From NCBI RefSeq assembly GCF_014201145.1, contig NZ_JACHDP010000001.1:1364001-1428000 (forward strand): DNA of 64,000 nucleotides, read 5' to 3'. Positions within the stretch are counted from its first letter, which is position 1. Every line of letters starts with the position of its first letter. The notes under the pieces were generated by a model that was given only the letters and a program-made list of their open reading frames with translations, made no database searches and was not told where the DNA came from. The translations under genes were made by a program, and so were the position numbers. This stretch comes from Micromonospora parathelypteridis. GTDB taxonomy: Bacteria > Actinomycetota > Actinomycetes > Mycobacteriales > Micromonosporaceae. Positions 39,078-48,643 of this stretch are shown one piece after another.

Positions 39078-39995
39078 TCACAACCGCGCGCCGGCCTTCA
39101 GGTTCTGCCAGACCTCGCGGGTCGCGGTGGACCGGTTGAGGGTGATGAAGTGGATTCCCGGCACACCCTCGTCGAGCAGTCGGCGGCACATCTCGCTGGC
39201 CTGCTCGATGCCGAGCCGGCGGACGGCCTCCGGGTCGTCGGCGACGCGTTCGAAGCGGGCCGCCAGAGCCGGCGGGAAGGGCGCACCGGACAGCTGCACG
39301 GACCGCTCGATGGTGCCGATCTGGGTCACCGGCATCACGCCGGCCAGGATCGGGGTGTCGCAGCCGGCGGCCGCCACCCGGTCCCGCAGGCGCAGGTAGT
39401 CGTCGGCCTCGAAGAACATCTGCGTGATCGCGAACTCCGCACCGGCACGGCACTTGCGGACGAACTGGGCGGTGTCAGTGGCCACGTCGGGCGAGCGCGG
39501 GTGCTTGTACGGGAAGGCCGCCACGCCGACGCTGAAATCGCCGGCGTCGCGTACCAGTCGGACCAGGTCCTCGGCGTAGTCCACGCCCTCGGGGTGGCGG
39601 ATCCACTCACCGCCCGGGTTGCCCGGCGGGTCGCCGCGGACGGCCAGCACGTTGCGCACCCCCACCCCGGCGAGCCGGCCGATCACGTGCCGCAGCTCGG
39701 CGACGGAGTGGTTGACCGCGGTCAGGTGGGCCATCGGCAGCAGGGTGGTGTCGGTGGCGATCCGTTCGGTCACCGCCACGGTGGTGTCCCGGGTCGAGCC
39801 GCCAGCGCCGTACGTGATCGACACGAACGACGGGCGCAGTGACTCCAGCTCCCGGATGGCCTGCCAGAGCAGCCGCTCCCCCACCTCGGTCTTGGGTGGG
39901 AAGAACTCGAACGAGAAGGTCGGCTGGCGCTCACGGATGAGCTCCCCGATCGCCGGCTGCGGATTGGGGAGTACCGAGGGAAGACCGAGCGCCAC
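39078..39995 (-). CDS. metF: 5,10-methylenetetrahydrofolate reductase
   Basis: FAD-dependent TIM-barrel reductase of 305 residues that supplies 5-methyl-THF for methionine synthesis. Family motifs are FSFEFFPPKTEVGE, VSITYGAGGSTRD, NVLAVRGDPPG, and AEFAITQMFFEADDY. The GTG at 39995 has no ribosome site, but TAGAGT lies six bases upstream, so it is probably leaderless. Downstream it is 44 bases from the CDP-alcohol phosphotransferase gene. Confidence 0.97.
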   Translation of the reverse strand: MALGLPSVLPNPQPAIGELIRERQPTFSFEFFPPKTEVGERLLWQAIRELESLRPSFVSITYGAGGSTRDTTVAVTERIATDTTLLPMAHLTAVNHSVAELRHVIGRLAGVGVRNVLAVRGDPPGNPGGEWIRHPEGVDYAEDLVRLVRDAGDFSVGVAAFPYKHPRSPDVATDTAQFVRKCRAGAEFAITQMFFEADDYLRLRDRVAAAGCDTPILAGVMPVTQIGTIERSVQLSGAPFPPALAARFERVADDPEAVRRLGIEQASEMCRRLLDEGVPGIHFITLNRSTATREVWQNLKAGARL

Positions 39996-40001
39996 GACCC
40001 G

Positions 40002-40007
40002 ACTCTA
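40002..40007 (-). promoter_or_regulatory. -10 element of metF, leaderless type
   Basis: Minus-strand TAGAGT ends six bases before the metF GTG. The stretch 40008-40247 between metF and the HTH gene holds no gene. Confidence 0.6.
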
Positions 40008-40247
40008 GCGGGCGACGCCACCGCGACCCAGGAGCTTCCCACCCCGGCGGGCGGTACCGACCCGCGCGCCCGGGTCCGGCGGGCGGAAGGCGTCGTACCC
40101 CCGGGGTAGGAATGGGTGGCGTGGGAGGGGCGGCGGGGGCGGCTCCGAGGTCCCCGCGCGGGGGTCAGCAACCGCGCGGTGACGCCGGTCCCGTCCGGTC
40201 GGGCGCGGGAGGGTCGTCACCGACACCGACGCCCGCCAGGAGGACCC

Positions 40248-40637
40248 ATGACCCCGCCCGCATCGCCGCGCCCAGCGCAGCTCGGGCCGCTGCTGGCCCG
40301 GTGCCGACTGGCCCGTGGCTGGAGCCAGCAGCGTGCCGCCGCCGAGTTGTGTGCCGCCGCCGGGGTGCCGACGTTGAGCCGGCACGAGGTGTCCCGGTGG
40401 GAACGACAGCGTCGGGTGCCCGGTGGGTTCTGGCTCGGCTGGCTCGCCGTCGTCCTGGACGTGCCGCTGGTGGCGCTCGCCGAGGCTGCCGCGGCCAGCC
40501 GTCGCGCCGGATCGACGCGAGCCACCGGGCCGGGCCGCACCGCGGTGCCCGGCACGCGACCGGCCGGGCGAACCGGTCCCGGCCGCACCGGCGGGACTAC
40601 GCGTGGCGGTGGAGCGCGCGCCGCGGCGACCCGCTAG
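40248..40637 (+). CDS. XRE-type helix-turn-helix protein
   Basis: Protein of 129 residues. A lambda-repressor-like HTH covers about residues 14-70: LARCRLARGWSQQRAAAEL, then SRHEVSRWERQRRVPGG as recognition helix, followed by WLAVVLDVPLVALAEA. The rest is a basic, Gly/Thr/Arg-rich unstructured tail. The ATG at 40248 follows AGGAGG, which sets the start well inside a longer open frame. The target is unknown; the prenyl synthase gene directly downstream is an obvious candidate. Confidence 0.85.
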   Translation: MTPPASPRPAQLGPLLARCRLARGWSQQRAAAELCAAAGVPTLSRHEVSRWERQRRVPGGFWLGWLAVVLDVPLVALAEAAAASRRAGSTRATGPGRTAVPGTRPAGRTGPGRTGGTTRGGGARAAATR

Positions 40638-40640
40638 CGT
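40635..40640 (+). promoter_or_regulatory. -10 element of the prenyl synthase gene
   Basis: TAGCGT lies six bases before the GTG at 40647. Its first three bases are also the TAG stop codon of the HTH gene. Confidence 0.6.
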
Positions 40641-40646
40641 CGGAGC

Positions 40647-41729
40647 GTGACCCACGCTGCTCCCGTGTCCCCCGTCGACCGCGCCGGCCTGCGCCAGCGG
40701 GTCGACAAGGCCCTCACCGAGTTCCTGGCCAGCCAACGGGTCCGGCTCGCTGCCGTGGACGAGGCCCTGGTCCCGGTGGCCGAGGCGATCGAGGCTTTCG
40801 TCCTCGGCGGCGGCAAGCGGCTACGTCCAGCATTCGCGTACTGGGGGTTCCGGGGCGCGGGCGGGGTGGACGGCGACCAGGTGCTCACCGCCCTGGCCGC
40901 GCTGGAGTTCGTGCAGGCCAGTGCCCTGATCCACGACGACCTGATGGACCGCTCGGACACCCGCCGTGGCGAGCCCGCGGTGCACCGGCGGTTCGCCGCC
41001 CGGCACCGGGAGGCCGGCTGGGGCGGTGACCCCGACGGCTTCGGCGACGCCGCGGCCCTCCTGCTCGGCGACCTCTGCCTGGTCTGGTCCGACGAGCTGC
41101 TGCACTCCGCCGGACTGGACCTGTGGTCGCTGGCCCGCGCCCGGCCGGTCTTCGACGAGATGCGCACCGAGGTCACCGTCGGGCAGTACCTCGACGTGCT
41201 GACCCAGGCCACCGGGGACACCTCGGTGGAACGCGCCAGCAAGGTCGCCCGCTACAAGTCCGCGAAGTACACCGTCGAGCGTCCGATGCTGCTCGGCGCC
41301 GCGCTGGCCGACGCGACGGCCGACGTGCGGACGGCCTACTCGGCGTACGGGCTGCCGCTGGGCGAGGCGTTCCAGCTCCGCGACGACGTGCTGGGTGTCT
41401 TCGGTGACCCGGCGCTGACCGGCAAGCCGGCCGGGGACGACCTGCGCGAGGGCAAGCGCACCTACCTGGTGGCGGCAGCCGTGGAGACCACCGACGACGC
41501 GGGCCGCGAGCTGCTGCTCAGCCGGCTCGGCGACCCGGATCTGGACGAGCAGGGGGTGGCTCGGCTGCGCGAGCTGATCTCCGCGAGCGGGGCGTTGGCC
41601 CGCACCGAACAGCGGATCGTCACCCTCACCGACGCCGCCCTGGCGGCCCTGACCGCTGCCGACCTGGAAACCGAAGCCCGCCAAGCCCTGGTAGACCTGG
41701 CCATAGCCGCAACCCGCCGAGCCGACTAA
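40647..41729 (+). CDS. Polyprenyl diphosphate synthase (GGPP synthase type)
   Basis: All-helical trans-prenyltransferase of 360 residues that condenses IPP with allylic diphosphates. Motifs: GGGKRLRPAFAYWG, first Asp-rich region HDDLMDRSDTRRG, second FQLRDDVLGVFGDP, and KPAGDDLREGKRT. Chain length is not certain, but the size and first region fit a geranylgeranyl-type enzyme, which would supply carotenoids. No ribosome site is visible; the GTG appears leaderless. The gene ends against hairpin C. Confidence 0.92.
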   Translation: MTHAAPVSPVDRAGLRQRVDKALTEFLASQRVRLAAVDEALVPVAEAIEAFVLGGGKRLRPAFAYWGFRGAGGVDGDQVLTALAALEFVQASALIHDDLMDRSDTRRGEPAVHRRFAARHREAGWGGDPDGFGDAAALLLGDLCLVWSDELLHSAGLDLWSLARARPVFDEMRTEVTVGQYLDVLTQATGDTSVERASKVARYKSAKYTVERPMLLGAALADATADVRTAYSAYGLPLGEAFQLRDDVLGVFGDPALTGKPAGDDLREGKRTYLVAAAVETTDDAGRELLLSRLGDPDLDEQGVARLRELISASGALARTEQRIVTLTDAALAALTAADLETEARQALVDLAIAATRRAD

Positions 41730-41774
41730 CCCCCCCAGGCCCCTCCGGGCCCCCCGCGCCCCACCCCCGCCCGG

Positions 41775-41835
41775 GTTGATCATGAAGTTGTTGCCCTTCG
41801 CCTCGGCGTGTCGCGCCGCTAACTTCATGATCAAC
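41775..41835. repeat. Intergenic hairpin C, GATC-type, convergent junction
   Basis: Perfect 15-base arms GTTGATCATGAAGTT (41775-41789) and its complement (41821-41835), extended outward after one mismatch by three pairs, around a 31-base loop. It fills the gap between the convergent prenyl synthase and Rv2175c-like genes. Confidence 0.9.
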
Positions 41836-41852
41836 GCGGGCAGGGGCTGGGG

Positions 41853-42242
41853 TTAGAAGCCCAGGGCCTGGGCTCGGCGTTTCACTTCGCGGGCCTGGTC
41901 GCCGGAGAGGGCGGCGGCTGGGGTGGCGCCGGGGAGGGTGTCGTCCGGCTCGTACAGCCAGCGCAGGGCGGCCTCGTCGTCGTAGCCGTTGTCGGTGAGC
42001 AGGTTGAGCACGCCGGGCAGGTGCTTGAGCACCGTCTGGTTGGCAACCAGGTCCGCCGGGATTCGGCGGACGCCGTCGCGGCGGACCGCCAGCAACTCCC
42101 GGTCACGGATCATCTGGTGCACCTTGCTGATCGACACGTCGAGGCGCTCGGCGACGTCGGGCAGGGTCAGCCAGCCGGCCGGGTCGGCGGGTCCGGCGAG
42201 CTCCAGGCCGGGCACGGCCTGGTCGGGTACGGGTTCGGTCAC
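41853..42242 (-). CDS. Rv2175c-like DNA-binding protein
   Basis: Protein of 129 residues. An N-terminal winged HTH (WLTLPDVAERLDVSISKVHQMIRD) is followed by a C-terminal domain with LPGVLNLLTDNGYDDEAALRWL and a basic end. In Mycobacterium tuberculosis Rv2175c is a DNA-binding substrate of the kinase PknL, encoded next to it; here the same pair is divergent. The GTG at 42242 is chosen because the homologue begins shortly before the HTH. Confidence 0.88.
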   Translation of the reverse strand: MTEPVPDQAVPGLELAGPADPAGWLTLPDVAERLDVSISKVHQMIRDRELLAVRRDGVRRIPADLVANQTVLKHLPGVLNLLTDNGYDDEAALRWLYEPDDTLPGATPAAALSGDQAREVKRRAQALGF

Positions 42243-42417
42243 CCGACCACCCTGCCACGTCGCCGCCGAGACGGGCCACCGGCACCCCCGGACGACCGAG
42301 CCGAGCCCACTCTCGTGAGCGCCGCTGACCAGCGGACGAGGGGCAGCGAGCGCGGCGGGACGGACCAGTTTGGCGTCCGGCTGTAGCATCCTGTTCAACC
42401 TTCACCCTCTGGACACA

Positions 42418-42423
42418 TAGACT
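42418..42423 (+). promoter_or_regulatory. -10 element of pknL
   Basis: TAGACT lies eight bases before the pknL ATG. TTCAAC, 18 bases upstream of it, is a possible -35 element. Confidence 0.55.
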
Positions 42424-42431
42424 CCCTGCCG

Positions 42432-44420
42432 ATGGACACACAGGTCGCCGACACGTTGCTGGGCTCGCTGATCGACGGGCGCTACCGCATTCGCGGTCGC
42501 GTGGCCCGTGGTGGCATGGCGACCGTGTACACCGCCACCGACGAACGCCTCGAGCGCACCGTCGCTGTCAAGATCATTCATCCGACCCAGGCCCCCGAGG
42601 CTCGGGCCCGGATCGCCAACTTCGTGGCCCGGTTCACCGACGAGGCGAAGACCATCGCCCGGCTGACCCACCCGAACGTGGTGGCGGTCTACGACCAGGG
42701 CACTCACGCCGGTCTGCCGTACCTGGTGATGGAGTATGTCCGCGGCCGCACCCTGCGTGACGTGCTGGCCGAGCGCCGCCGGCTCAACCCGGACGAGGCG
42801 CTGGCCATCGCCGAGCAGATGCTCGCCGCGATCGCCGCCGCGCACCGGGCCGGTCTCGTCCATCGCGACGTCAAGCCGGAGAACGTTCTGGTCGCCGAGG
42901 CACCCACCCGCGGTGTCGCCAACCTGGTCGACAGCGTCGTCAAGGTGGCCGACTTCGGGCTGGCGCGGGCGGTCGAGGCGAGCGCCGACGAGGAGCAGGG
43001 CAACCAGCTGATGGCCACCGTGGCGTACGTCGCCCCGGAGCTGGTCACCGAGGGCCGGGCCGATCCGCGCACCGACGTCTACTCCGCCGGCATCGTGCTG
43101 TTCGAGATGCTCACCGGCCGCGTGCCGTACGACGCGGACCGCCCGGTGGACGTCGCCTGGCAGCACGTCGACCGGGACGTGCCGGCACCCTCGACGCTGG
43201 TGCCCGGCCTGCCGCCGGTCCTCGACGACCTGGTGCAGCGGGCCACTCGACGCGATCCCGACGCGCGGCCCGCCGACGCCAGCGCACTGCTGGCCGAGGT
43301 GCAGGTTGCCCGGGATCGCCTGGGCGACGCCAACACCCGTACCGCCGTGCTCCGCCCGGTGACCGACGACGCGTCGCTCTCCCAGCCGACCATGATGGTC
43401 GCGACGGTCCGCCCGACCGACCGCCCGGCCTGGGCGCGGCTCCCCGAGGGCGGCGGCAGCCAGGGGCCTGGTCGACGTCGGGCCGCCCCGGAGCCGGCGG
43501 AGGGTCTGGGGGCCCGGCTCGCCGCGCTGCGCACCACGGTGTTGAACAATCCGCGCGGCCGGCTGGCCGTCGCGGCCGTGGTGGTGGTGCTGGGTCTGGT
43601 GGCCGCCGTCGGGGGTTGGTGGTTCGGCGCCGGCCGCTACACGACCGCTCCGCAGTTGGTGAGCCTGAGCAAGGCCGATGCGCAGGCGCAGGCCGATCGC
43701 GCCGGGCTGGTCCTGAAGTACGGTGAGCCGCGTTTCGACGAGGCCGCCCCGAAGGACAGCGTGCTGGGGCAGAGCCCGACGTCCACCAGCAAGATCGTCA
43801 AGGGTGGCACGATCACCCTGACCCTCTCGCTCGGCCCGGAGCGTTTCCCCGTGCCGGACGTGATCGGCAAGGAGTTCGAGCTTGCCGAGGCGGACCTGAC
43901 CAACGTGAAGCTGGTGGTGGCCAAGGGAGCCGCCCGCTATGACGACACCCTGCCCGCCGGGGTCGTGCTGGACAGCTCTCCCAAGGTGGGCGCCGAGGTC
44001 AAACCGGGTGCGAAGATCACCCTCATCCTGAGCAAGGGCCGGGCGCCCGTGACGGTGCCGAACCTGGTCGGTAAGAGCCTGAACGACGCCAGGACCGCCC
44101 TGGCCCAGCTCAACCTGGTGCTGGTGGAGACCTACAAGGATTCCGACAAGCCCAGGGACGAGGTGCTCGGCCAGAGCCCGGCCGACGGTGCCGGCGTGGA
44201 GAAGGGCACCCAGGTCAAGCTGGACGTCAGCAAGGGCCCGGCGCTGGTCGTCGTGCCCCGGGTGATCGACCTGCCCTGCCCACAGGCCAAGCAGGTGTTG
44301 GAGAGCCAGGGCTTCCCGGTGACGGTCGCGGTCAACCCGAACGCCGTGGCCCGGATCCAGGCCCCGGGCGAGAATTCACCGGTGCCGCCGGGCACCCAGG
44401 TCGTCATCACATGCTTCTGA
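42432..44420 (+). CDS. pknL: Serine/threonine protein kinase PknL with PASTA domains
   Basis: Transmembrane Hanks-type kinase of 662 residues. The Gly loop is GRVARGGMATVY, followed by Lys47 (VAVKII), the catalytic loop H144-R145-D146 (HRDVKPEN) and D174-F-G. A Pro/Arg-rich juxtamembrane region leads to one membrane helix near residues 377-395, then four extracellular PASTA repeats. PASTA domains sense peptidoglycan fragments or lipid II, so the kinase probably reports on wall growth. The neighbouring Rv2175c-like protein is the expected substrate. The endonuclease IV gene begins inside its last codons. Confidence 0.97.
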   Translation: MDTQVADTLLGSLIDGRYRIRGRVARGGMATVYTATDERLERTVAVKIIHPTQAPEARARIANFVARFTDEAKTIARLTHPNVVAVYDQGTHAGLPYLVMEYVRGRTLRDVLAERRRLNPDEALAIAEQMLAAIAAAHRAGLVHRDVKPENVLVAEAPTRGVANLVDSVVKVADFGLARAVEASADEEQGNQLMATVAYVAPELVTEGRADPRTDVYSAGIVLFEMLTGRVPYDADRPVDVAWQHVDRDVPAPSTLVPGLPPVLDDLVQRATRRDPDARPADASALLAEVQVARDRLGDANTRTAVLRPVTDDASLSQPTMMVATVRPTDRPAWARLPEGGGSQGPGRRRAAPEPAEGLGARLAALRTTVLNNPRGRLAVAAVVVVLGLVAAVGGWWFGAGRYTTAPQLVSLSKADAQAQADRAGLVLKYGEPRFDEAAPKDSVLGQSPTSTSKIVKGGTITLTLSLGPERFPVPDVIGKEFELAEADLTNVKLVVAKGAARYDDTLPAGVVLDSSPKVGAEVKPGAKITLILSKGRAPVTVPNLVGKSLNDARTALAQLNLVLVETYKDSDKPRDEVLGQSPADGAGVEKGTQVKLDVSKGPALVVVPRVIDLPCPQAKQVLESQGFPVTVAVNPNAVARIQAPGENSPVPPGTQVVITCF

Positions 44421-45292
44421 TGCCGACGGTCCACTCGCGCCCGGTGGGCGCCCACACTCCGGCCTCCGGTGGGCTGGCCAAGGCCGCCCTGCCGTACGCC
44501 GACACGACCGGCGCCCAGGTGGTGCAGGTCTACGTCTCCAACTCGCGGGGCTGGGCCCTGCCCGCTGGCGACCCCGAACAGGACGCCCTGTTCCGCGACG
44601 GCTGCGCCGAACGGGGCATTCCGGCGTTCATCCACGCCGCGTTGCTGGTCAACCTCGGGTCGCCCACCCCGGCGACGGTCGAGAAGTCGACGCAGACGCT
44701 GGCGCACGCGCTTCGTCGGGGCGTGGCGATCGGCGCTCAGGCGGTGGTGTTCCACGCGGGAAGTTCGGTGGACGAGGGGTACGCCGAGGAGGCGATGCGC
44801 CAGGTCCGCCGGGAACTGCTGCCGCTGCTGGACTGGGCCGCCGACGCCGGTGGGCCGATGTTGCTGGTCGAGCCGAGCGCGGGCGGTGGCCGGTCACTCG
44901 CCTCCCGGGTGGAGCAGCTCGGGCCCTACCTGGACGCGGTGGACCGGCACCCCATGCTCGGGGTCTGCTTCGACACCTGCCATGCCTGGGCCGCCGGCCA
45001 CGACCTGGCGGCCGAGGGCGGCATGACGGCGACCCTGGACACCCTGGTGGCCACGGTGGGTGCGGACCGGCTGCGGCTGATCCACGCCAACGACTCGAAG
45101 GATCTGCGCGGCTCCACCCGGGACCGGCACGAGAACATCGGCAAGGGCACCATCGGTGAGCCCGCCTTCGCCGAGCTGATGGCCCACCCGGCCACCGCGG
45201 GCGTCCCGATCGTCGTGGAAACCCCGAGCGAGAAGCACATCGGCCACGCCGCCGACATCGCCACCCTCACCCGGCTGTCCCCATCCTCCTGA
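44411..45292 (+). CDS. nfo: Endonuclease IV-type AP endonuclease
   Basis: Zinc TIM-barrel enzyme of 293 residues that cleaves at abasic sites. Metal-ligand motifs are visible: VVFHAGSSVDEG, LLVEPSAGGG (Glu), VCFDTCHAWAAGHD (Asp and His), LRLIHANDSKD, and DRHENIGKG. Two starts are possible, ATG 44411 overlapping pknL by ten bases and ATG 44420; I give the longer. It converges on the threonine aldolase gene with hairpin D between. Confidence 0.93.
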   Translation: MLLMPTVHSRPVGAHTPASGGLAKAALPYADTTGAQVVQVYVSNSRGWALPAGDPEQDALFRDGCAERGIPAFIHAALLVNLGSPTPATVEKSTQTLAHALRRGVAIGAQAVVFHAGSSVDEGYAEEAMRQVRRELLPLLDWAADAGGPMLLVEPSAGGGRSLASRVEQLGPYLDAVDRHPMLGVCFDTCHAWAAGHDLAAEGGMTATLDTLVATVGADRLRLIHANDSKDLRGSTRDRHENIGKGTIGEPAFAELMAHPATAGVPIVVETPSEKHIGHAADIATLTRLSPSS

Positions 45293-45304
45293 CCCACCGC
45301 CTTC

Positions 45305-45357
45305 ATCAAGAGGTTCGCGTCGTCCGGGGGACCGGGATCTGACGCGAACCTCTTGAT
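45305..45357. repeat. Intergenic hairpin D, convergent junction
   Basis: Perfect 17-base arms ATCAAGAGGTTCGCGTC (45305-45321) and its complement (45341-45357), with a 19-base loop. The right arm runs into TTGATCGCC, so the GATC of this family is kept on one side only. It fills the nfo/ltaE convergent gap. Confidence 0.9.
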
Positions 45358-45386
45358 CGCCGAAACGCGGGGCCGCGGAGCTGAGG

Positions 45387-46421
45387 TCAGGCCGCGGCGA
45401 GGATGCGGGGCAGGGCTGCGACGGCGCGGTCGATGTCCGCGTCGTTGAGACCCAGGTGGGTGACCAGGCGGGCGCTCCGGGGGCCGAGCACCGAGATCAG
45501 CACGCCCTCGGCCCGCGCGGCGGCGGCCAGGGCACGCGCGTCCAGGGCGTGCTTCGTGAGGTCCAGCGCGACCAGGTTGGTGCGGGCCCCGGTGGCGAGC
45601 ACACCGAACGGCGCGACCGCCTCGGCGAGCCGGGCTGCCCGGGCGTGGTCGTCGGCCAGCCGGTCGACGTGGTGCGCGAGCGCGTACCGGCCGGCGGCGG
45701 CGAGGATGCCGGCCTGACGCATGCCACCGCCCATCCTCTTACGGATCATCCGGGCTCGTTCGATCTTCTCCGCGCTGCCCACCACCAGCGAGCCGACCGG
45801 CGCGCCGAGGCCCTTGGAGAGGCACACCGACATGGTGTCGAAGAGCCGGCCGTACTCGATCAGGGGGACCCCGTCGGCAACGTGCGCGTGCCAGATCCGG
45901 GCGCCGTCGCAGTGCAGCGCGACGCCCGCGTCGTCGGCGACCCCGCGCAGCTTCTGCAGGGTGGACAGCGGAATCACCCCGCCGCCGCCGCGATTGTGGG
46001 TCTGCTCGACGGCGATCGCGCGGGTCGGGACGGCGAAGTAGCCGTCCGGACGGATCATCGCGGCCACCGCCTCCGGGTCGATGTCCGCGCCGACCGCAGG
46101 CCAGGTCCGCGAGGAGATCCCGCCGTACGCGGCAGCGGCACCGATCTCGTACGTGACCACGTGCGCGTCGGCGTCGCAGAGCAGCTCGTCGCCGGGCGAC
46201 ACCAGCAATTGCAGGGCGATCTGGTTGGCCATCGACCCGCTCGGGGCGAAGAGCGCCGCCTCGTGCCCGAACAGCGCCGCGACCTCGGCCTCCAGCGCGT
46301 TGACGGTCGGGTCCTCGCCGTAGACGTCGTCACCGACCTCGGCGGTGGCCATCGCCTCCCGCATCCCGGCGGTGGGTCGGGTCACCGTGTCGGAGCGCAG
46401 GTCCACGAACAGGTCAGCCAC
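45387..46421 (-). CDS. ltaE: Low-specificity L-threonine aldolase
   Basis: PLP-dependent fold-type I enzyme of 344 residues that splits L-threonine or allo-threonine into glycine and acetaldehyde. It opens [18 protein letters not shown], carries [14 protein letters not shown] and the cofactor Asp in [11 protein letters not shown]. The Schiff-base Lys lies in [14 protein letters not shown]. It lies 38 bases downstream of the DAHP synthase gene on the same strand and may share its transcript. Confidence 0.95.
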   Translation of the reverse strand: MADLFVDLRSDTVTRPTAGMREAMATAEVGDDVYGEDPTVNALEAEVAALFGHEAALFAPSGSMANQIALQLLVSPGDELLCDADAHVVTYEIGAAAAYGGISSRTWPAVGADIDPEAVAAMIRPDGYFAVPTRAIAVEQTHNRGGGGVIPLSTLQKLRGVADDAGVALHCDGARIWHAHVADGVPLIEYGRLFDTMSVCLSKGLGAPVGSLVVGSAEKIERARMIRKRMGGGMRQAGILAAAGRYALAHHVDRLADDHARAARLAEAVAPFGVLATGARTNLVALDLTKHALDARALAAAARAEGVLISVLGPRSARLVTHLGLNDADIDRAVAALPRILAAA

Positions 46422-46459
46422 AATGATCCTCTCGGCTGCCGAGTGCGGGGCTCACCAGC

Positions 46460-47953
<1,494 letters not shown>

Positions 47954-48463
47954 TCAGGCCGCGGGAGAGGGAACGACACCGGTCGGCGTCGGGCTGGCGG
48001 CCGGGCCGCCTGGCGCCTCCCCGGCGATGCACCAGTCGCTTCCGTCGCGGGTGACGGTGAACACCAGCGGCCGGGCGACGGTGCGCTTGCCGGCGGTGAC
48101 CGAGACCGAGACGCTGACCTCCTGCCCGAGCGGACCGGACCGGATGTCGGTGATGGCCGCCTCAGGCACCTGGAAGTGATCGGCGAAGTCGCCGTTGGGG
48201 CCGGTCGCACCCAGGTCGAAGCCGTCGTGCAGGAGAGCGCAGAGCTGGCTGCGGCCAGCGGCGACGTCCTTGGCGGCCATCGCGTCGAGGTACGCCTGCA
48301 CGCGCTCGCGGGAGCGGGCGGCGGCCTCCTCGGCGGGGGCTCGCGCGGGCTTGGCGGGCGGCTCGTCCTTGGCACCGCCGCCGATCCCACAGCCGACCAG
48401 GGTGACCGGCAGCAGCACCAGCCCGGCGGCCGTTGCCGCCAGCTTGCGGTGGGTCGGGCGCAT
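47954..48463 (-). CDS. Putative lipoprotein
   Basis: Protein of 169 residues. An N-terminal signal with basic MRPTHRK, a hydrophobic stretch and the lipobox VTLVGC predicts a lipid-anchored extracytoplasmic protein. The body looks like a small alpha/beta domain (AAKDVAAGRSQLCALLHDGF, then VARPLVFTVTRDGSDWCIAG) similar to DUF4878/Rv0361-like secreted domains, but I cannot assign a family with confidence. It has two cysteines after the lipobox. The ATG at 48463 follows GGAGGTGG. Confidence 0.82.
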   Translation of the reverse strand: MRPTHRKLAATAAGLVLLPVTLVGCGIGGGAKDEPPAKPARAPAEEAAARSRERVQAYLDAMAAKDVAAGRSQLCALLHDGFDLGATGPNGDFADHFQVPEAAITDIRSGPLGQEVSVSVSVTAGKRTVARPLVFTVTRDGSDWCIAGEAPGGPAASPTPTGVVPSPAA

Positions 48464-48584
48464 GACCACCTCCGTCGACGGTGAGATCGAGACCTGCCGA
48501 GCCGCGAGTCTGCCACATCGAGCCGGCCCGGCCCAACGACAGCGGCCCGGCCGACGCTGGGCGTCGACCAGGCCGGTTGTCACG

Positions 48585-48617
48585 GGCGGGGAGGGACGGT
48601 GCGCGCCCCTCCCCGCC
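48585..48617 (-). terminator. GC hairpin after the chitinase gene
   Basis: GGCGGGGAGGG (48585-48595) pairs perfectly with CCCTCCCCGCC (48607-48617), 27 bases past the chitinase stop. No T-run follows. Confidence 0.7.
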
Positions 48618-48643
48618 GTGTGGGTGGTGCGTCGGCCCTCGGC

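Noticed and set aside
42243..42398. Longer Rv2175c-like protein starting at 42398
   Set aside because: The extra residues lack homology-like features and overlap the region needed for the pknL promoter.
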